The notes below the pieces were generated by a model that ran no database searches, was not told the DNA's origin, and saw only the letters and a list, made by a program, of their open reading frames with translations. 64,000 nucleotides of DNA, taken from assembly GCF_009827395.1 (NCBI RefSeq), contig NZ_WTYX01000002.1, positions 248,001 to 312,000 of the forward strand, given 5' to 3'. Position numbers and translations under genes: made by a program. The DNA is from Pontixanthobacter aquaemixtae (GTDB lineage Bacteria > Pseudomonadota > Alphaproteobacteria > Sphingomonadales > Sphingomonadaceae). Shown here piece by piece: positions 9,297-18,059 of this stretch (the first letter of the stretch is position 1; each line of letters begins with the position of its first letter).

Positions 9297-9669
9297 TTCA
9301 AATGGATTGGCTGAAAAGCGGACCGATTGGGCAGAGGACCGCACGGTCCAGGCAACCGAACGAACCTATGCCGGTTGGCTAAGGACCGCTTTTGCAGCAA
9401 TTGGCATCGGCTTGGGATTCAGGGCGCTGTTTGGCGAATTTGACCCGCCTTGGCTGGCGAAAGCCATCGCAACGGTATTCATCCTGATTGGCGGGATCGT
9501 CGCCTGGTCAGCGCAGCGGAATGCCTGCCGTACGCTTTCCCGCCTCAACACGCATGATGTTGATGCGCCCGCAACCCTGCATATGCGGTGGTTGAGTTAC
9601 ACCGTCACAGCTTTCGCGGTAATTTTGGTTGGCGCCTTGTGGCTGCTGAGGAAAAGCGTTGCGCTCTAA
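9277..9669 (+). CDS. DUF202 (YidH-like) family membrane protein
   Basis: The 130-residue protein has an N-terminal cytoplasmic stretch followed by RTYAGWLRTAFAAIGIGLGF, which matches the start of DUF202/YidH proteins, and three predicted membrane segments (about 35-52, 60-77 and 105-124). The family function is unknown. The start at 9277 overlaps the preceding gene by 20 bases in another frame, which suggests translational coupling. A TTG at 9307 is an alternative start that would avoid most of the overlap. Confidence 0.65.
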   Translation: MATSSNDSNGLAEKRTDWAEDRTVQATERTYAGWLRTAFAAIGIGLGFRALFGEFDPPWLAKAIATVFILIGGIVAWSAQRNACRTLSRLNTHDVDAPATLHMRWLSYTVTAFAVILVGALWLLRKSVAL

Positions 9670-9678
9670 CCCGCTCTC

Positions 9679-10548
9679 CTAACGTGTGGGAACGGGTGCC
9701 TCACCCGAATAGTCATAGAAGCCGCGGCCAGCTTTGCGGCCCAACCAGCCCGCTTCGACATATTTGACCAGCAAAGGCGCGGGGCGATATTTGCTGTCGC
9801 CGGTCGTGTCATACAGCACTTTGATGATCTCGAAACAGGTGTCGAGCCCGACAAAGTCGGCCAGCTGCAGCGGCCCCATCGGATGATTGAGACCAAGCCT
9901 GCAGCCTTTGTCGATATCCTCGATGCTCGCGGTGCTCTGGCCAAGCACGAAGATCGCTTCGTTGATCATCGGCAACAGGATGCGATTGACCACGAATCCC
10001 GGCTCGTCTTGGGAAAGCACAACTTCCTTGCCCAGCCCTTCAGCGAATGCGGTAATCCGGTCAGTCGTGTCTTGGGCGGTCGCAAGCCCGGGTATAACTT
10101 CGATCAGGCCCATGACCGGCACCGGATTGAAGAAATGCAGCCCGATGAAGCGGGCCGGATCGGGCGCGAAATTGGCCATCCGGGTGATCGGGATCGAACT
10201 GGTGTTGCTGGCCATGATCGCATCGTCGCGCAGAACTTTGCCAGCCGATTCAAAAATGGCCCGCTTGATCGGTTCCTGCTCGGTCGCCGCTTCGATAATC
10301 AGATCGGCATCGGCCATTGGCGCGTTTTCGCCGATCGGAGAAATACGGGCCAACGCGGCTTCGGCATCGGCAATCTCGATCTTGCCCCGCCCGACCAGCT
10401 TGCCGAGCGATTTTTCAATGCCGGCCTTGGCTTTCTTGGCAACTGCCAGATCGATATCGGACAGCATGACATTGATCCCATGCTGGGCCACCGTCTGGGC
10501 AATGCCTGATCCCATCTGACCGGCACCAATAACCGCGACATTCCGCAT
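9679..10548 (-). CDS. 3-hydroxyacyl-CoA (3-hydroxybutyryl-CoA) dehydrogenase
   Basis: NAD(P)-dependent oxidation of 3-hydroxyacyl-CoA to 3-oxoacyl-CoA, or the reverse. The 289 residues are the usual length of the stand-alone enzyme. The Rossmann fold begins at the N-terminus with [14 protein letters not shown]. The catalytic region includes SNTSSIPIT and the signature [11 protein letters not shown] with the catalytic His, and the C-terminal domain has [10 protein letters not shown] and [16 protein letters not shown]. It is the last gene of a leftward group behind the corrinoid adenosyltransferase gene, from which it is 69 bases away. The chain length of its substrate cannot be judged from the sequence. 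Confidence 0.92.
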   Translation of the reverse strand: MRNVAVIGAGQMGSGIAQTVAQHGINVMLSDIDLAVAKKAKAGIEKSLGKLVGRGKIEIADAEAALARISPIGENAPMADADLIIEAATEQEPIKRAIFESAGKVLRDDAIMASNTSSIPITRMANFAPDPARFIGLHFFNPVPVMGLIEVIPGLATAQDTTDRITAFAEGLGKEVVLSQDEPGFVVNRILLPMINEAIFVLGQSTASIEDIDKGCRLGLNHPMGPLQLADFVGLDTCFEIIKVLYDTTGDSKYRPAPLLVKYVEAGWLGRKAGRGFYDYSGEAPVPTR

Positions 10549-10617
10549 TCTGTATTCCTTCGCAATTGCAGCAAAGGCGCCTGTTAACCGCTGCGCTTTG
10601 CCCTGACTAGGGCTTTG

Positions 10618-11202
10618 CTACCGGTTCGCTCCGGGAACCCATTTGACATCGGCGGCGCCGTTGTCATTGAGCACGCGGGCGAGCACAAACAGATAGTCTG
10701 ACAGCCGGTTTATATAGGCGGTCGCTTGCGGATTGACCGCTTCTAGATCGGCAAGCGCGGTGACCGAACGTTCGGCACGGCGGACCGATGCCCTTGCGAT
10801 CTGGACACGCGCCGCTGCTTCTGTCCCGCCGGGAAGAATAAAGCTGGTGAGCGGCTCCAGCTTTTCGTTCAGCTCATCGATCGAGCTTTCTAGCCAGTCG
10901 ACCTGCGCGGCGACAACGCGCAAAACCATTTCGGTCGGTTCAAAATCTTCGCTGCCAAATTCGCCCAGCGGAGTTGCGAGATCGGCGCCGAGATCGAACA
11001 GATCGTTCTGGATGCGCATGATCGGCCGTTCGAATGCACTGCCATGCAGCGATCCCGAAGCCAGCCCGATGATGCTGTTCGCTTCGTCTACGTCACCAAT
11101 CGCCGCGATCCGCGCCGAGTGTTTCTTTGTGCGCGATCCGTCAACCAGCCCGGTTGTGCCGTCGTCACCGGTGCGGGTGTAAATCTTGTTGAGCTTAACC
11201 AC
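10618..11202 (-). CDS. Cob(I)yrinic acid a,c-diamide adenosyltransferase, PduO type
   Basis: Transfers the 5'-deoxyadenosyl group from ATP to cobalt(I) corrinoids to give adenosylcobalamin. The N-terminal KIYTRTGDDGTTGLVDGSR is the ATP-binding signature of PduO-type enzymes. The second half carries the typical helical motifs (ASVRRAERS, YINRLSDYLFVLAR). At 194 residues it has the usual length. It overlaps the HIG1 gene by 8 bases and is probably in one operon with gluQRS and the dehydrogenase. No other cobalamin genes are nearby, so a salvage role is likely. Confidence 0.93.
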   Translation of the reverse strand: MVKLNKIYTRTGDDGTTGLVDGSRTKKHSARIAAIGDVDEANSIIGLASGSLHGSAFERPIMRIQNDLFDLGADLATPLGEFGSEDFEPTEMVLRVVAAQVDWLESSIDELNEKLEPLTSFILPGGTEAAARVQIARASVRRAERSVTALADLEAVNPQATAYINRLSDYLFVLARVLNDNGAADVKWVPGANR

Positions 11203-11431
11203 CGCGTGTCAGGGCGAGCAATATCACCACCACCACAATCGCCAGCGCCTGATATTTGATCCGCGCGAACATCATCTTGTTCTGCATGATCTGCATGTCG
11301 CTGGCATCCTGCGTTTCGCCGGTTTCCAGATCGATCTTGGTGCTTTTCATAAAAGCGACAATCCCGCGGACCAGCGACACAAGCACGAGGATCAGCAGGA
11401 TGATGAGAGCGGGTACGAGAATATAGTTCAT
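11195..11431 (-). CDS. HIG1 domain (twin transmembrane) protein
   Basis: The 78-residue protein has two membrane segments (about 3-24 and 58-74) separated by a short loop. The loop ends with MQNKMMFARIKYQALAI, matching the HIG1 domain pattern QNKMMRxR. In mitochondria HIG1 proteins help respiratory supercomplexes; the bacterial role is less clear. It lies between gluQRS (10 bases upstream) and the adenosyltransferase gene (8-base overlap) on the reverse strand. Confidence 0.75.
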   Translation of the reverse strand: MNYILVPALIILLILVLVSLVRGIVAFMKSTKIDLETGETQDASDMQIMQNKMMFARIKYQALAIVVVVILLALTRGG

Positions 11432-11440
11432 GCGCGCTAC

Positions 11441-12271
11441 CTAGTCCTCCTGCAGCGACATTCCAATGGGAAAGCACCCCAACCGAATATCACTTGCAAT
11501 CTTTGCACCATCGGCGCCGCTTTCACGCATATCGGCCAGCGACGGGGAATTGCGCCGTTTGGCGAGCTTGCGCCCATCTTCGTCGAGCAGCAAGTGGTGA
11601 TGGTGCCATTGCGGAACCGGAAGATCGAGCAGAGCCTGCAACAAACGGTGGATATGGGTGGCGGCAAACAGATCCCGCCCGCGCGTGACCAGACTTACCC
11701 CATCGGCGGCATCGTCAATCGTCGCCGCGAGATGATAGCTGGCGGGTGCATCTTTGCGCATCAGAACAACATCGCCAAGCTCTTGCGGTTGGGCATTCTG
11801 CGCGCCGGCCAGTTGATCAACCCACTCCAGATCGCCTGTACGTTTGACCGCCGCATCAACATCAATCCGCCAGGCAACCGGTGCGGAAAGGTCAATGTCC
11901 GCGCCTTTGCATGTGCCGGGATAGACCGGCCCTTCCGGTCCGAACTGTGTCGCGGCCGCCTTGATATCGGCGCGCGTGCATTGGCATGGATACAGCAATC
12001 CCGCCGATTTCAGATGCTCGGCCGCCGCATCATAGGCCGCAAGCCGCGAAGATTGCGCCGCAACTTCCCCCCATTCCAGCCCGAGCCATCGCAGATCAGC
12101 GCGAAATTCATCGGCCAGTTCGGGCCTGCTGCGCGCGCCGTCGATATCTTCGATCCGCAGCAGGAAACGGCCACCCGTGTTCTTCGCCAGATCATGCGCA
12201 ATGACCGCCGACACGGCATGGCCAAGATGCAGAGACCCGTTCGGACTGGGGGCGAAGCGCGTGACAATCAT
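11441..12271 (-). CDS. gluQRS: Glutamyl-Q tRNA(Asp) synthetase
   Basis: A truncated paralogue of glutamyl-tRNA synthetase that attaches glutamate to the queuosine base of tRNA(Asp). The 276 residues cover only the catalytic Rossmann fold, with no anticodon-binding domain. The class I signature is FAPSPNGSLHLGH at the N-terminus; the KMSKS-like element is KLAKR near the end. Between them is CQCTRADI plus a later Cys and Tyr, consistent with the zinc site of the family. First gene of a leftward group; queC, in the queuosine pathway, lies at 46-47 kb. Confidence 0.92.
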   Translation of the reverse strand: MIVTRFAPSPNGSLHLGHAVSAVIAHDLAKNTGGRFLLRIEDIDGARSRPELADEFRADLRWLGLEWGEVAAQSSRLAAYDAAAEHLKSAGLLYPCQCTRADIKAAATQFGPEGPVYPGTCKGADIDLSAPVAWRIDVDAAVKRTGDLEWVDQLAGAQNAQPQELGDVVLMRKDAPASYHLAATIDDAADGVSLVTRGRDLFAATHIHRLLQALLDLPVPQWHHHHLLLDEDGRKLAKRRNSPSLADMRESGADGAKIASDIRLGCFPIGMSLQED

Positions 12272-12396
12272 CTCTCAATCCCCGTGATACATCATTGCCA
12301 CATGCCAAAATTGCCTGTGGATTCCCCCCCTGTAACAGGGTTGACGCTTTTTGGCGCAAATGCTCCTCTCATGTCCATCAGGGAGGAGCGCAGACC

Positions 12397-13002
12397 GTGT
12401 TCAAAGCCGAGCTGATCGATCAAGTGGCGCAATTCAAGAGCGCCAGCGAAGATGGAAGCCGCAATTTGCAGGCTTGCCCTGCGCTTGTGCTCAATGCTGA
12501 TTACACACCGTTGTCTTATTATCCGCTCAGCCTGTGGCCGTGGCAAACCGCGATCAAGGCCGTGTTCCTCGACCGGGTCGATATTATCGAATGTTATGAC
12601 CGCGAGGTGCATTCGCCCTCGCTCGATATGAAGATCCCTTCGGTGATCGCGCTGCGCCAATATGTGAAGCAAAGCGAATTTCCCGCTTTCACGCGCTTTA
12701 ACCTGTTTCTGCGCGACCGCTTCACTTGCCAATATTGCGGCAGCGAGGAGAGCCTGACTTTCGACCATGTGATCCCGCGCCGATTGGGCGGGAAGACCAC
12801 ATGGGAAAACATCACCAGCGCCTGCGCACCGTGCAATATGAAGAAGGGCGGCCGCACTCCGCAGCAGGCACATATGAAGTCGGTCAACCCGATCCGCCCG
12901 ACAAGCTGGCAATTGCAACATATCGGGAAAGGCTTCCCGCCGAACTACCTGCACGAAACGTGGCGCGACTGGCTGTATTGGGATATCGAGCTGGAGGATT
13001 GA
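12397..13002 (+). CDS. HNH endonuclease family protein
   Basis: The C-terminal half has a zinc-ribbon HNH fold: CQYCG, then FDHVIPRRLGGKTTWEN and CAPCNMKKGGRTP, giving two CxxC pairs and the H-N-H core. The N-terminal half (VLNADYTPLSYYPLSLWPW) matches the widespread alphaproteobacterial HNH family whose biological role is not known. The GTG at 12397 has an ideal GGGAGGAG ribosome binding site 6-13 bases upstream, so I prefer it to the more distant TTG at 12295; the product has 201 residues. It seems to be a stand-alone gene. Confidence 0.88.
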   Translation: MFKAELIDQVAQFKSASEDGSRNLQACPALVLNADYTPLSYYPLSLWPWQTAIKAVFLDRVDIIECYDREVHSPSLDMKIPSVIALRQYVKQSEFPAFTRFNLFLRDRFTCQYCGSEESLTFDHVIPRRLGGKTTWENITSACAPCNMKKGGRTPQQAHMKSVNPIRPTSWQLQHIGKGFPPNYLHETWRDWLYWDIELED

Positions 13003-13005
13003 TTC

Positions 13006-13033
13006 GTTCAGCCTGCACATTGCGAGGCTGAAC
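13006..13033. terminator. Hairpin after the HNH gene
   Basis: GTTCAGCCT at 13006-13014 pairs perfectly with AGGCTGAAC at 13025-13033 (9-bp stem, 10-base loop). No T run follows, so it is a possible transcript end or stability structure rather than a classical terminator. Confidence 0.4.
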
Positions 13034-13193
13034 ATCTCCGAGACATGGACCACATGGACCACTGTCCAAAGACCAAAAAATCCGGCGTCAGAAGAATCGG
13101 TTTGATCAAGGCACAAAGACGCTGGCGATGAGTGGTTCATTTGCAGAAAATGGCACACCACGAGGCCTGTAGGACAGCGCAATCACTTCCCCC

Positions 13194-13320
13194 TCGTCAT
13201 TGCAAGCCCATCGGCTGGCTGTTTGCGACAGCCGCTCAGGACAGACTGCGCGCGGAAATCCAGTTTGATGCACGCTTGCTCTGGATTGCCGCGTCGCCTT
13301 GCGGCTCCTCGCAATGACAG
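13194..13320. repeat. Palindromic repeat of the GTCATTGCGAG / CTGGATTGCC type
   Basis: The right arm, 13281-13320, runs from CTGGATTGCCGCG to CTCGCAATGACAG. The left arm begins CGTCATTGCAAG at 13195 and ends GGAAATCCAG near 13263, which pairs with the start of the right arm. Repeats with GTCATTGCGAG ends and an AATCCAG core are scattered through many alphaproteobacterial genomes; this copy has a diverged left arm. It fills most of the 324 bases between the HNH gene and kynU. I see no real gene in it, although short frames cross it. Confidence 0.65.
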
Positions 13321-13326
13321 GTCTTG

Positions 13327-14565
13327 CTACGTCACCGCCGCGCGCTGCTTGAATTCTGGCTTATCCCATTCGCCCGTCTCGATAATCTCGGCCAACGCCT
13401 CAATTGCCAACGCCACATCCTCAAAGCTCACATAGGCAGGCGCGAACCCAAACCGCAGCACATCGGGATCACGGAAATCGCCGATTAGGCCGCGCGCGAT
13501 TAGGGCTTGGCAGATAGCGTAGGCTTCTGCGTGGCGGAAGGAGAGTTGGCTGCCCCGCTGGGTTGGATCCGTCGGGCTGACCAGTTCCAGTTCCGGCAGA
13601 CGCTCTGACACAGCCTTGCGGAAGAACTCGCTGAGCTGACGCGACTTGGTAACCAACGGCCCCATGCCGATTTCGGCGATCAGATCGACGCCGACTTCCA
13701 GCGCGGACAGTCCCAGAATAGGCGGCGTCCCTGCCAGCAAGCGATCCACGCCCGGCGCGGGCGCATAGGCATCGTCGAAAGCGAAGGGCTGCGCATGGCC
13801 CATCCAGCCGGTCAGCGGTTGCTGCAGATCGCCGTGATGCCGCTCTGCCACATAGGCATAGGCGGGCGCACCCGGCCCACCATTCAAATATTTATATCCG
13901 CATCCAACCGCGAAATCGGCATTGGCGGCGGTGAGATCGACTTCCACTGCGCCGCCGCTATGCGAAAGGTCCCAAAGCACCTGAGCGCCCGCATCCTGTG
14001 CTGCTTTGGTCACCGCAGCCATATCGAACATCGCGCCGGTCTTGTAATGCACGTGGGTCAGCAGCAAGAGGGCAACATCGTCATCGAGTGCTTCGATAAT
14101 CGCATCGCGCGATGCGAGGCCTTGCTCGGCCAATCCCTGTTTCTCCAGCCCCTCGATCATATAGAGATCGGTCGGAAAATTGCCTGGTTCGGACAGGATC
14201 ACCTTGCGACCGGGGCGCATATGCAAAGCCGCCGCGATCAGTTTTGACAGGTTCACACTGGTGGAATCGCAGGCAATCACCTCATGCGGCTTGGCCCCAA
14301 TCAGCGGCGCGATTTTACCGCCAACGCGCTGCGGCAAGTTTATCCAGTCAGCCCCCCCTTTTTCAGGAGCGTTCCAGCTGCGGATCAGCCCCTCGCCCCA
14401 TTCCTGTTCGACCACCTCAGCCACTCGTGTCTTGGTGGCTTTCGGCAGCGCGCCCAGCGAATTGCCATCGAGATAGATGACCCCCTCAGGCAAATCAAAA
14501 CGCGCGCGATACTCACGCAACGGGTCGGCAGAGTCGAGCATGCGGGCTTCGTCCAGCAGACTCAC
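13327..14565 (-). CDS. kynU: Kynureninase
   Basis: PLP enzyme that cleaves kynurenine to anthranilate and alanine. The 412-residue protein has the fold-type I layout, with YLDGNSLGALP near the N-terminus, WDLSHSGGAVEVDL for cofactor binding, and the Schiff-base lysine at K225 in GCGYKYLNGGPG. It overlaps kynB by four bases (ATGA), so it is the third gene of a kynA-kynB-kynU operon. There is no 3-hydroxyanthranilate branch here, so the operon would deliver anthranilate. Confidence 0.95.
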   Translation of the reverse strand: MSLLDEARMLDSADPLREYRARFDLPEGVIYLDGNSLGALPKATKTRVAEVVEQEWGEGLIRSWNAPEKGGADWINLPQRVGGKIAPLIGAKPHEVIACDSTSVNLSKLIAAALHMRPGRKVILSEPGNFPTDLYMIEGLEKQGLAEQGLASRDAIIEALDDDVALLLLTHVHYKTGAMFDMAAVTKAAQDAGAQVLWDLSHSGGAVEVDLTAANADFAVGCGYKYLNGGPGAPAYAYVAERHHGDLQQPLTGWMGHAQPFAFDDAYAPAPGVDRLLAGTPPILGLSALEVGVDLIAEIGMGPLVTKSRQLSEFFRKAVSERLPELELVSPTDPTQRGSQLSFRHAEAYAICQALIARGLIGDFRDPDVLRFGFAPAYVSFEDVALAIEALAEIIETGEWDKPEFKQRAAVT

Positions 14566-15188
14566 GGCAGCTCTCGCAAAATTGCGCGGATCGGCGATGC
14601 ATCGGCGCTGACAATCGGCAGCGGCAAAGCAATCAACTCATAGCGCCCCTCCGGCACATCATCGAGCACGAGACCTTCCAGAATACGCATATCCGCCGCC
14701 AGCACCGCATGATGTGCATCCATCGTCTTGGAATTTTGCGGGTCGATTGAGGGCGTGTCGATGCCGACCAGCTTCACCCCCTGAACACCAAGCCATTTGA
14801 TCGTTTCGGCGGCAATCGCGGTGAAATCCTCTTCCCACGCGTCATGCGGGAATGTCTCGTAAGTGCGGAACAACACCCGGTCGGCCGAATCCAGATGCGG
14901 CAGATCGGCGACATCAATCTCTGCGCCCACGCCGCGCGCATCAATCACCAGACATTCGCCAATATAGGGCGCCAGATCGCATGACGCGCTATCGGCCGCA
15001 TCCGCCGCGTAATGCAGCGGCGCGTCGGCATGGGTGCCGCTATGTGTGGACAGGGTCAGCTTGGAAACATTGACCGGAGAGCCATCGCCGATTGCCCAAG
15101 TCCGCTCATGCGCGAATTGCGTATCACCCGGCCATACGGGCAGATCGGGGCGCAGCTTCTGCGAAATATCCCAGATACGGCGCGTCAT
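14562..15188 (-). CDS. kynB: Kynurenine formamidase (arylformamidase)
   Basis: Hydrolyses N-formylkynurenine to kynurenine. It is a metal-dependent cyclase-type hydrolase with WDISQKL near the N-terminus, PVWPGDT, and the metal-binding HSGTHADAPLHY. GIDTPSIDP is also characteristic of KynB. A longer frame is open upstream, but the ATG at 15188 gives the standard N-terminus (MTRRIWDIS) and 208 residues, and overlaps the kynA stop by four bases. It also overlaps kynU by four bases, implying coupled translation. Confidence 0.94.
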   Translation of the reverse strand: MTRRIWDISQKLRPDLPVWPGDTQFAHERTWAIGDGSPVNVSKLTLSTHSGTHADAPLHYAADAADSASCDLAPYIGECLVIDARGVGAEIDVADLPHLDSADRVLFRTYETFPHDAWEEDFTAIAAETIKWLGVQGVKLVGIDTPSIDPQNSKTMDAHHAVLAADMRILEGLVLDDVPEGRYELIALPLPIVSADASPIRAILRELP

Positions 15189-15976
15189 ATTTCTGTTCGT
15201 ACCGAGAGCAATTCGGGGAAGAAGGTCTGCTTCAACACACTTTCGAGATAGGGCACGCCCGCCGTGCCTCCGGTCCCCTTTTTGAAGCCGATAATCCGTT
15301 CGACCGTCTTGAGGTGCCCGAAACGCCAGCGCTGGAAATGATATTCCAGATCGACCAGTTTCTCGGCCAGCTCGTAAAGGTCCCAATGTTTATTGGGACG
15401 GCGATAAACCTCTGCCCAGGCTGCCTCTACCTGAGATGATGGCGCCCAAGGCAATTGCACATCGCGGTCCAGCACTTCGCCGGGAATCTCGAACCCGCGC
15501 CGCGCCAGCAGGCGAACCGCCTCGTCATACAGGCTCGCGCGGTCCAGTTCCGCGTGCAGTTCCGCAGCGACATCGGGGGTCGCCTCGTGCATCGTCACCA
15601 TATCGGGATTGCGTCCACCCAGCAGGAACTCCATCAGCCTATACTGCGCCGACTGGAAGCCCGAAGAGCTGCCCAGATGCGGGCGCACCAAAGAATAGTC
15701 ATGCGGCGTCATGGTCGACAGTACATCCCAGCTGGAAATAAGCTGCCCCTGCGCGCGCGCGACGCGAGAGAGCATCTTGAACGCCGGCCGCAGAGTGTCG
15801 GATGCGATGTGCTCGCGCGCCTCGCCAAGTTCATGCAAACACAGTTTCAGCCACAATTCGCTGGCCTGATGCACAATGATGAACAGCATTTCGTCATGCG
15901 CATCCGATGCGGGATGTTGCGCAGAGAGGATCTTCTCAAGATCGAGATAGCTCGAATAGGTTACGCCCTTGGTCAT
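15185..15976 (-). CDS. kynA: Tryptophan 2,3-dioxygenase
   Basis: Haem enzyme that opens the indole ring of tryptophan to give N-formylkynurenine, the first step of the kynurenine pathway. The 263-residue protein starts YSSYLDLEKIL and has DEMLFIIVHQASELWLK, GSSSGFQSAQYR, and the region with the haem-ligand His in FGHLKTVERIIGFKKGTGGT. It leads the kyn operon and overlaps kynB by four bases. No regulator gene is adjacent; only about 50 bases separate it from the next gene. Confidence 0.95.
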   Translation of the reverse strand: MTKGVTYSSYLDLEKILSAQHPASDAHDEMLFIIVHQASELWLKLCLHELGEAREHIASDTLRPAFKMLSRVARAQGQLISSWDVLSTMTPHDYSLVRPHLGSSSGFQSAQYRLMEFLLGGRNPDMVTMHEATPDVAAELHAELDRASLYDEAVRLLARRGFEIPGEVLDRDVQLPWAPSSQVEAAWAEVYRRPNKHWDLYELAEKLVDLEYHFQRWRFGHLKTVERIIGFKKGTGGTAGVPYLESVLKQTFFPELLSVRTEI

Positions 15977-16025
15977 GCGCGTCCTATAGCCGCTATCTGG
16001 TTTGTTTTGAAACTATCTCGCGATG

Positions 16026-16502
16026 TTAACCGTCGATCGTGCGCGCGGCCGGGTGATGTTTGTCGAGGTGCTTCTTGACGATCCGCAAATTGCGCGTGTT
16101 GGACCGGAACAGAAAGTCCGCCGCATCGCCCACAACCGGCACCGCGCCGAGCAGCGCATCAAAGCCGACATTGCCCATCATCCGCCAGATCTTCCAGCGC
16201 GGCAGGTTCAGGTTCTTGGCTTCCCACACGATATAGGCGCCCATAGCGGTGGTGATGATATCACCGAGGATCGGAACAAGGCCGACAATCGAATCGAGAC
16301 CGACCGGATAGTTGATGCCTGGAATACGGAAACTGCGTTCCAGCAATTGCTCCATCGCTTCGATCCGTTTGCGGACCGATACGGGATCGGTGCCGACCGG
16401 CAATTCGAACCCCATCGGCTCCGCCCGGCCAGTACCGCCGGTGTCAAACCGCGTTGGCTCGGGCACGAGAATGTCTGTCTGGTTGCGGTCCTTGTCGACC
16501 AT
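16026..16502 (-). CDS. DUF4112 domain protein
   Basis: DUF4112 membrane-associated family, function unknown. The 158-residue protein has a polar N-terminus, a segment LDSIVGLVPILGDIITTAMG with the family pattern, and a second hydrophobic part FDALLGAVPVVGDAADFLF. The ATG at 16502 is chosen over 16517 because AAGGAG lies six bases before it and overlaps the first ATG. It follows the solute-binding lipoprotein gene by 18 bases and may be co-transcribed. Confidence 0.75.
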   Translation of the reverse strand: MVDKDRNQTDILVPEPTRFDTGGTGRAEPMGFELPVGTDPVSVRKRIEAMEQLLERSFRIPGINYPVGLDSIVGLVPILGDIITTAMGAYIVWEAKNLNLPRWKIWRMMGNVGFDALLGAVPVVGDAADFLFRSNTRNLRIVKKHLDKHHPAARTIDG

Positions 16503-16520
16503 CGAATTCTCCTTCATTCC

Positions 16521-18002
16521 CTAGATGGGGCGTGAAGCCAGCGGGAACAAGGGATGGAGACCCCAATTGTTCTCTGTAAACCCGTCTATCCCGCCGCGGA
16601 TGAGCGACCATCTGATCGGCGCTCCGATCGGGATATATATCTGCGATTCAAGCATTTGCTGTTCAGCCTGGGCCAGCAGTTCTGTGCGGATTTGCGGGTC
16701 CGTTTCGGAAATGGCGGAGCGGGCCAAAACATCGGCTTCGGGCGAACACATTCCGCGTTTGAGCGAACAATTGAACTGGTTGAGAAACCAGCGATCATCC
16801 GCGTATCTTGCCAGCCGGTCGACCAGTTCGAGATCGCCTCTCGCGCCGGGCGGCGCCATTTCCAGCGTGACGCCGATCTCTTCGAAGTCGCTTTGAAGCT
16901 CTGCAAACAGCATATCCGTGCCCGGACTGTCGGGCATTGCAATCGACAACCTGACCGTTGCGGAAAGATTGCTGGCCCGCCACCCGATTATCCGCCGCTT
17001 CGCCTCGGCCCGGCGCGCGTCAAAGGGTTGATCCAGCCATCGCTCGGAAGCGGTGGAAGCCCTGCCGGGCAAATCTGTTGGAACGATCCGCGTGGAAGGC
17101 ACCCATCCTCCCAGGCTGAACCGTTGGAGCAGCGTGTCGCGATCAATCCCCATCGCTATCGCCTCTCGCAGCGAGCGTTCCGCCAGCGGGCCATTGCTGT
17201 TGTTGATCTGTAGGCCGAAAAGCCCGAAGACCGGATCGAGCCGCACGGTCCCCCGCGACAAGGGACCGGTATCGGCCACCGGCAAGCTCAGCAACCTGCC
17301 GTTGAACACCGCATCAGCCTCCCCCGCTTCGAACCGGTCGGCAGCTTGTTCTGCGGGCATGCTTTCGATGCGGACCTGGCGAAAACTTTGCTCCCAGTCC
17401 TCTCTCATTGGCATTCCGCGCTGTTCGGGCGAAGCGGCCGACAGCATCATCGCCCCGTCAGAAGCGGTGGCCAGCATCGGTCCGGTTCCCGCTCCGTTGC
17501 GCCGGAGGCCGAGTTCAGGCTGGGCAAAAAGCTGCAGGAATTGCGGCATCGGGCTTTTTAGCCGGATTTCGATGACCCGGCCGGTCATCGCGCGAATTTC
17601 CGAGATTATCGACAGATCAACACCGAGCGAAGTGCCGCGCAACTGTTCGATATTGCGTTCAAGCGCGCTTTTGACGTTTTCACTGGTCAGCGCCGTCCCG
17701 TCGCTCCAGTCCGAATTGCGCAAGCGGAAGATGTAGCTCATTCCGTCATCGGTAACGATCCATCGTTCTGCAAGCGCAGGCACGACTTCACCGACCTGGT
17801 TCAGTCCGACCAATCCCTCGGCAGTGGCTGCGCGCAGATGTTGCCCGGCGGGCGCCAGACGGACACCGTTGGCATCGATATCAGCCGGTGAACCGATAAA
17901 GGCGATCCGCGTGACATCGTCATCGACCCCGCTGCCGCATGCGGTCAAAGCGGAAGTCAAAAGCGTAGTCAGAAAAATGCGAAACTTAGCGGCCATCAGC
18001 AA
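16521..18002 (-). CDS. Solute-binding lipoprotein, SBP family 5 (peptide/nickel type)
   Basis: Periplasmic substrate-binding component of a dipeptide/oligopeptide/nickel ABC importer. The N-terminus is a lipoprotein signal (TSALTACGSG, lipid on about C22). The body has the family 5 layout: GLVGLNQVGEVVPALAERW near the start, then FRLRNSDWSDGTALTSENVK, and the second lobe with LREAIAMGIDRDTLL. No permease or ATPase genes are next to it, so it is an orphan or works with a transporter elsewhere. The ligand cannot be inferred. Length (493) is normal. Confidence 0.82.
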   Translation of the reverse strand: MLMAAKFRIFLTTLLTSALTACGSGVDDDVTRIAFIGSPADIDANGVRLAPAGQHLRAATAEGLVGLNQVGEVVPALAERWIVTDDGMSYIFRLRNSDWSDGTALTSENVKSALERNIEQLRGTSLGVDLSIISEIRAMTGRVIEIRLKSPMPQFLQLFAQPELGLRRNGAGTGPMLATASDGAMMLSAASPEQRGMPMREDWEQSFRQVRIESMPAEQAADRFEAGEADAVFNGRLLSLPVADTGPLSRGTVRLDPVFGLFGLQINNSNGPLAERSLREAIAMGIDRDTLLQRFSLGGWVPSTRIVPTDLPGRASTASERWLDQPFDARRAEAKRRIIGWRASNLSATVRLSIAMPDSPGTDMLFAELQSDFEEIGVTLEMAPPGARGDLELVDRLARYADDRWFLNQFNCSLKRGMCSPEADVLARSAISETDPQIRTELLAQAEQQMLESQIYIPIGAPIRWSLIRGGIDGFTENNWGLHPLFPLASRPI

Positions 18003-18059
18003 TGTGATAGCAGCTTGTCTACCAGGCGTCAGCGCTGAAAATCCGCTGCGCCGCCCCTA

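Noticed and set aside
11186-12415. Long forward frame (409 codons) opposite gluQRS and the HIG1 gene
   Set aside because: It runs antisense to gluQRS with intact class I synthetase motifs; the frame is rich in His and Arg and matches no known family.
13132-13317. Short frame within the palindromic repeat
   Set aside because: It is made of repeat sequence and has no ribosome binding site or family likeness.
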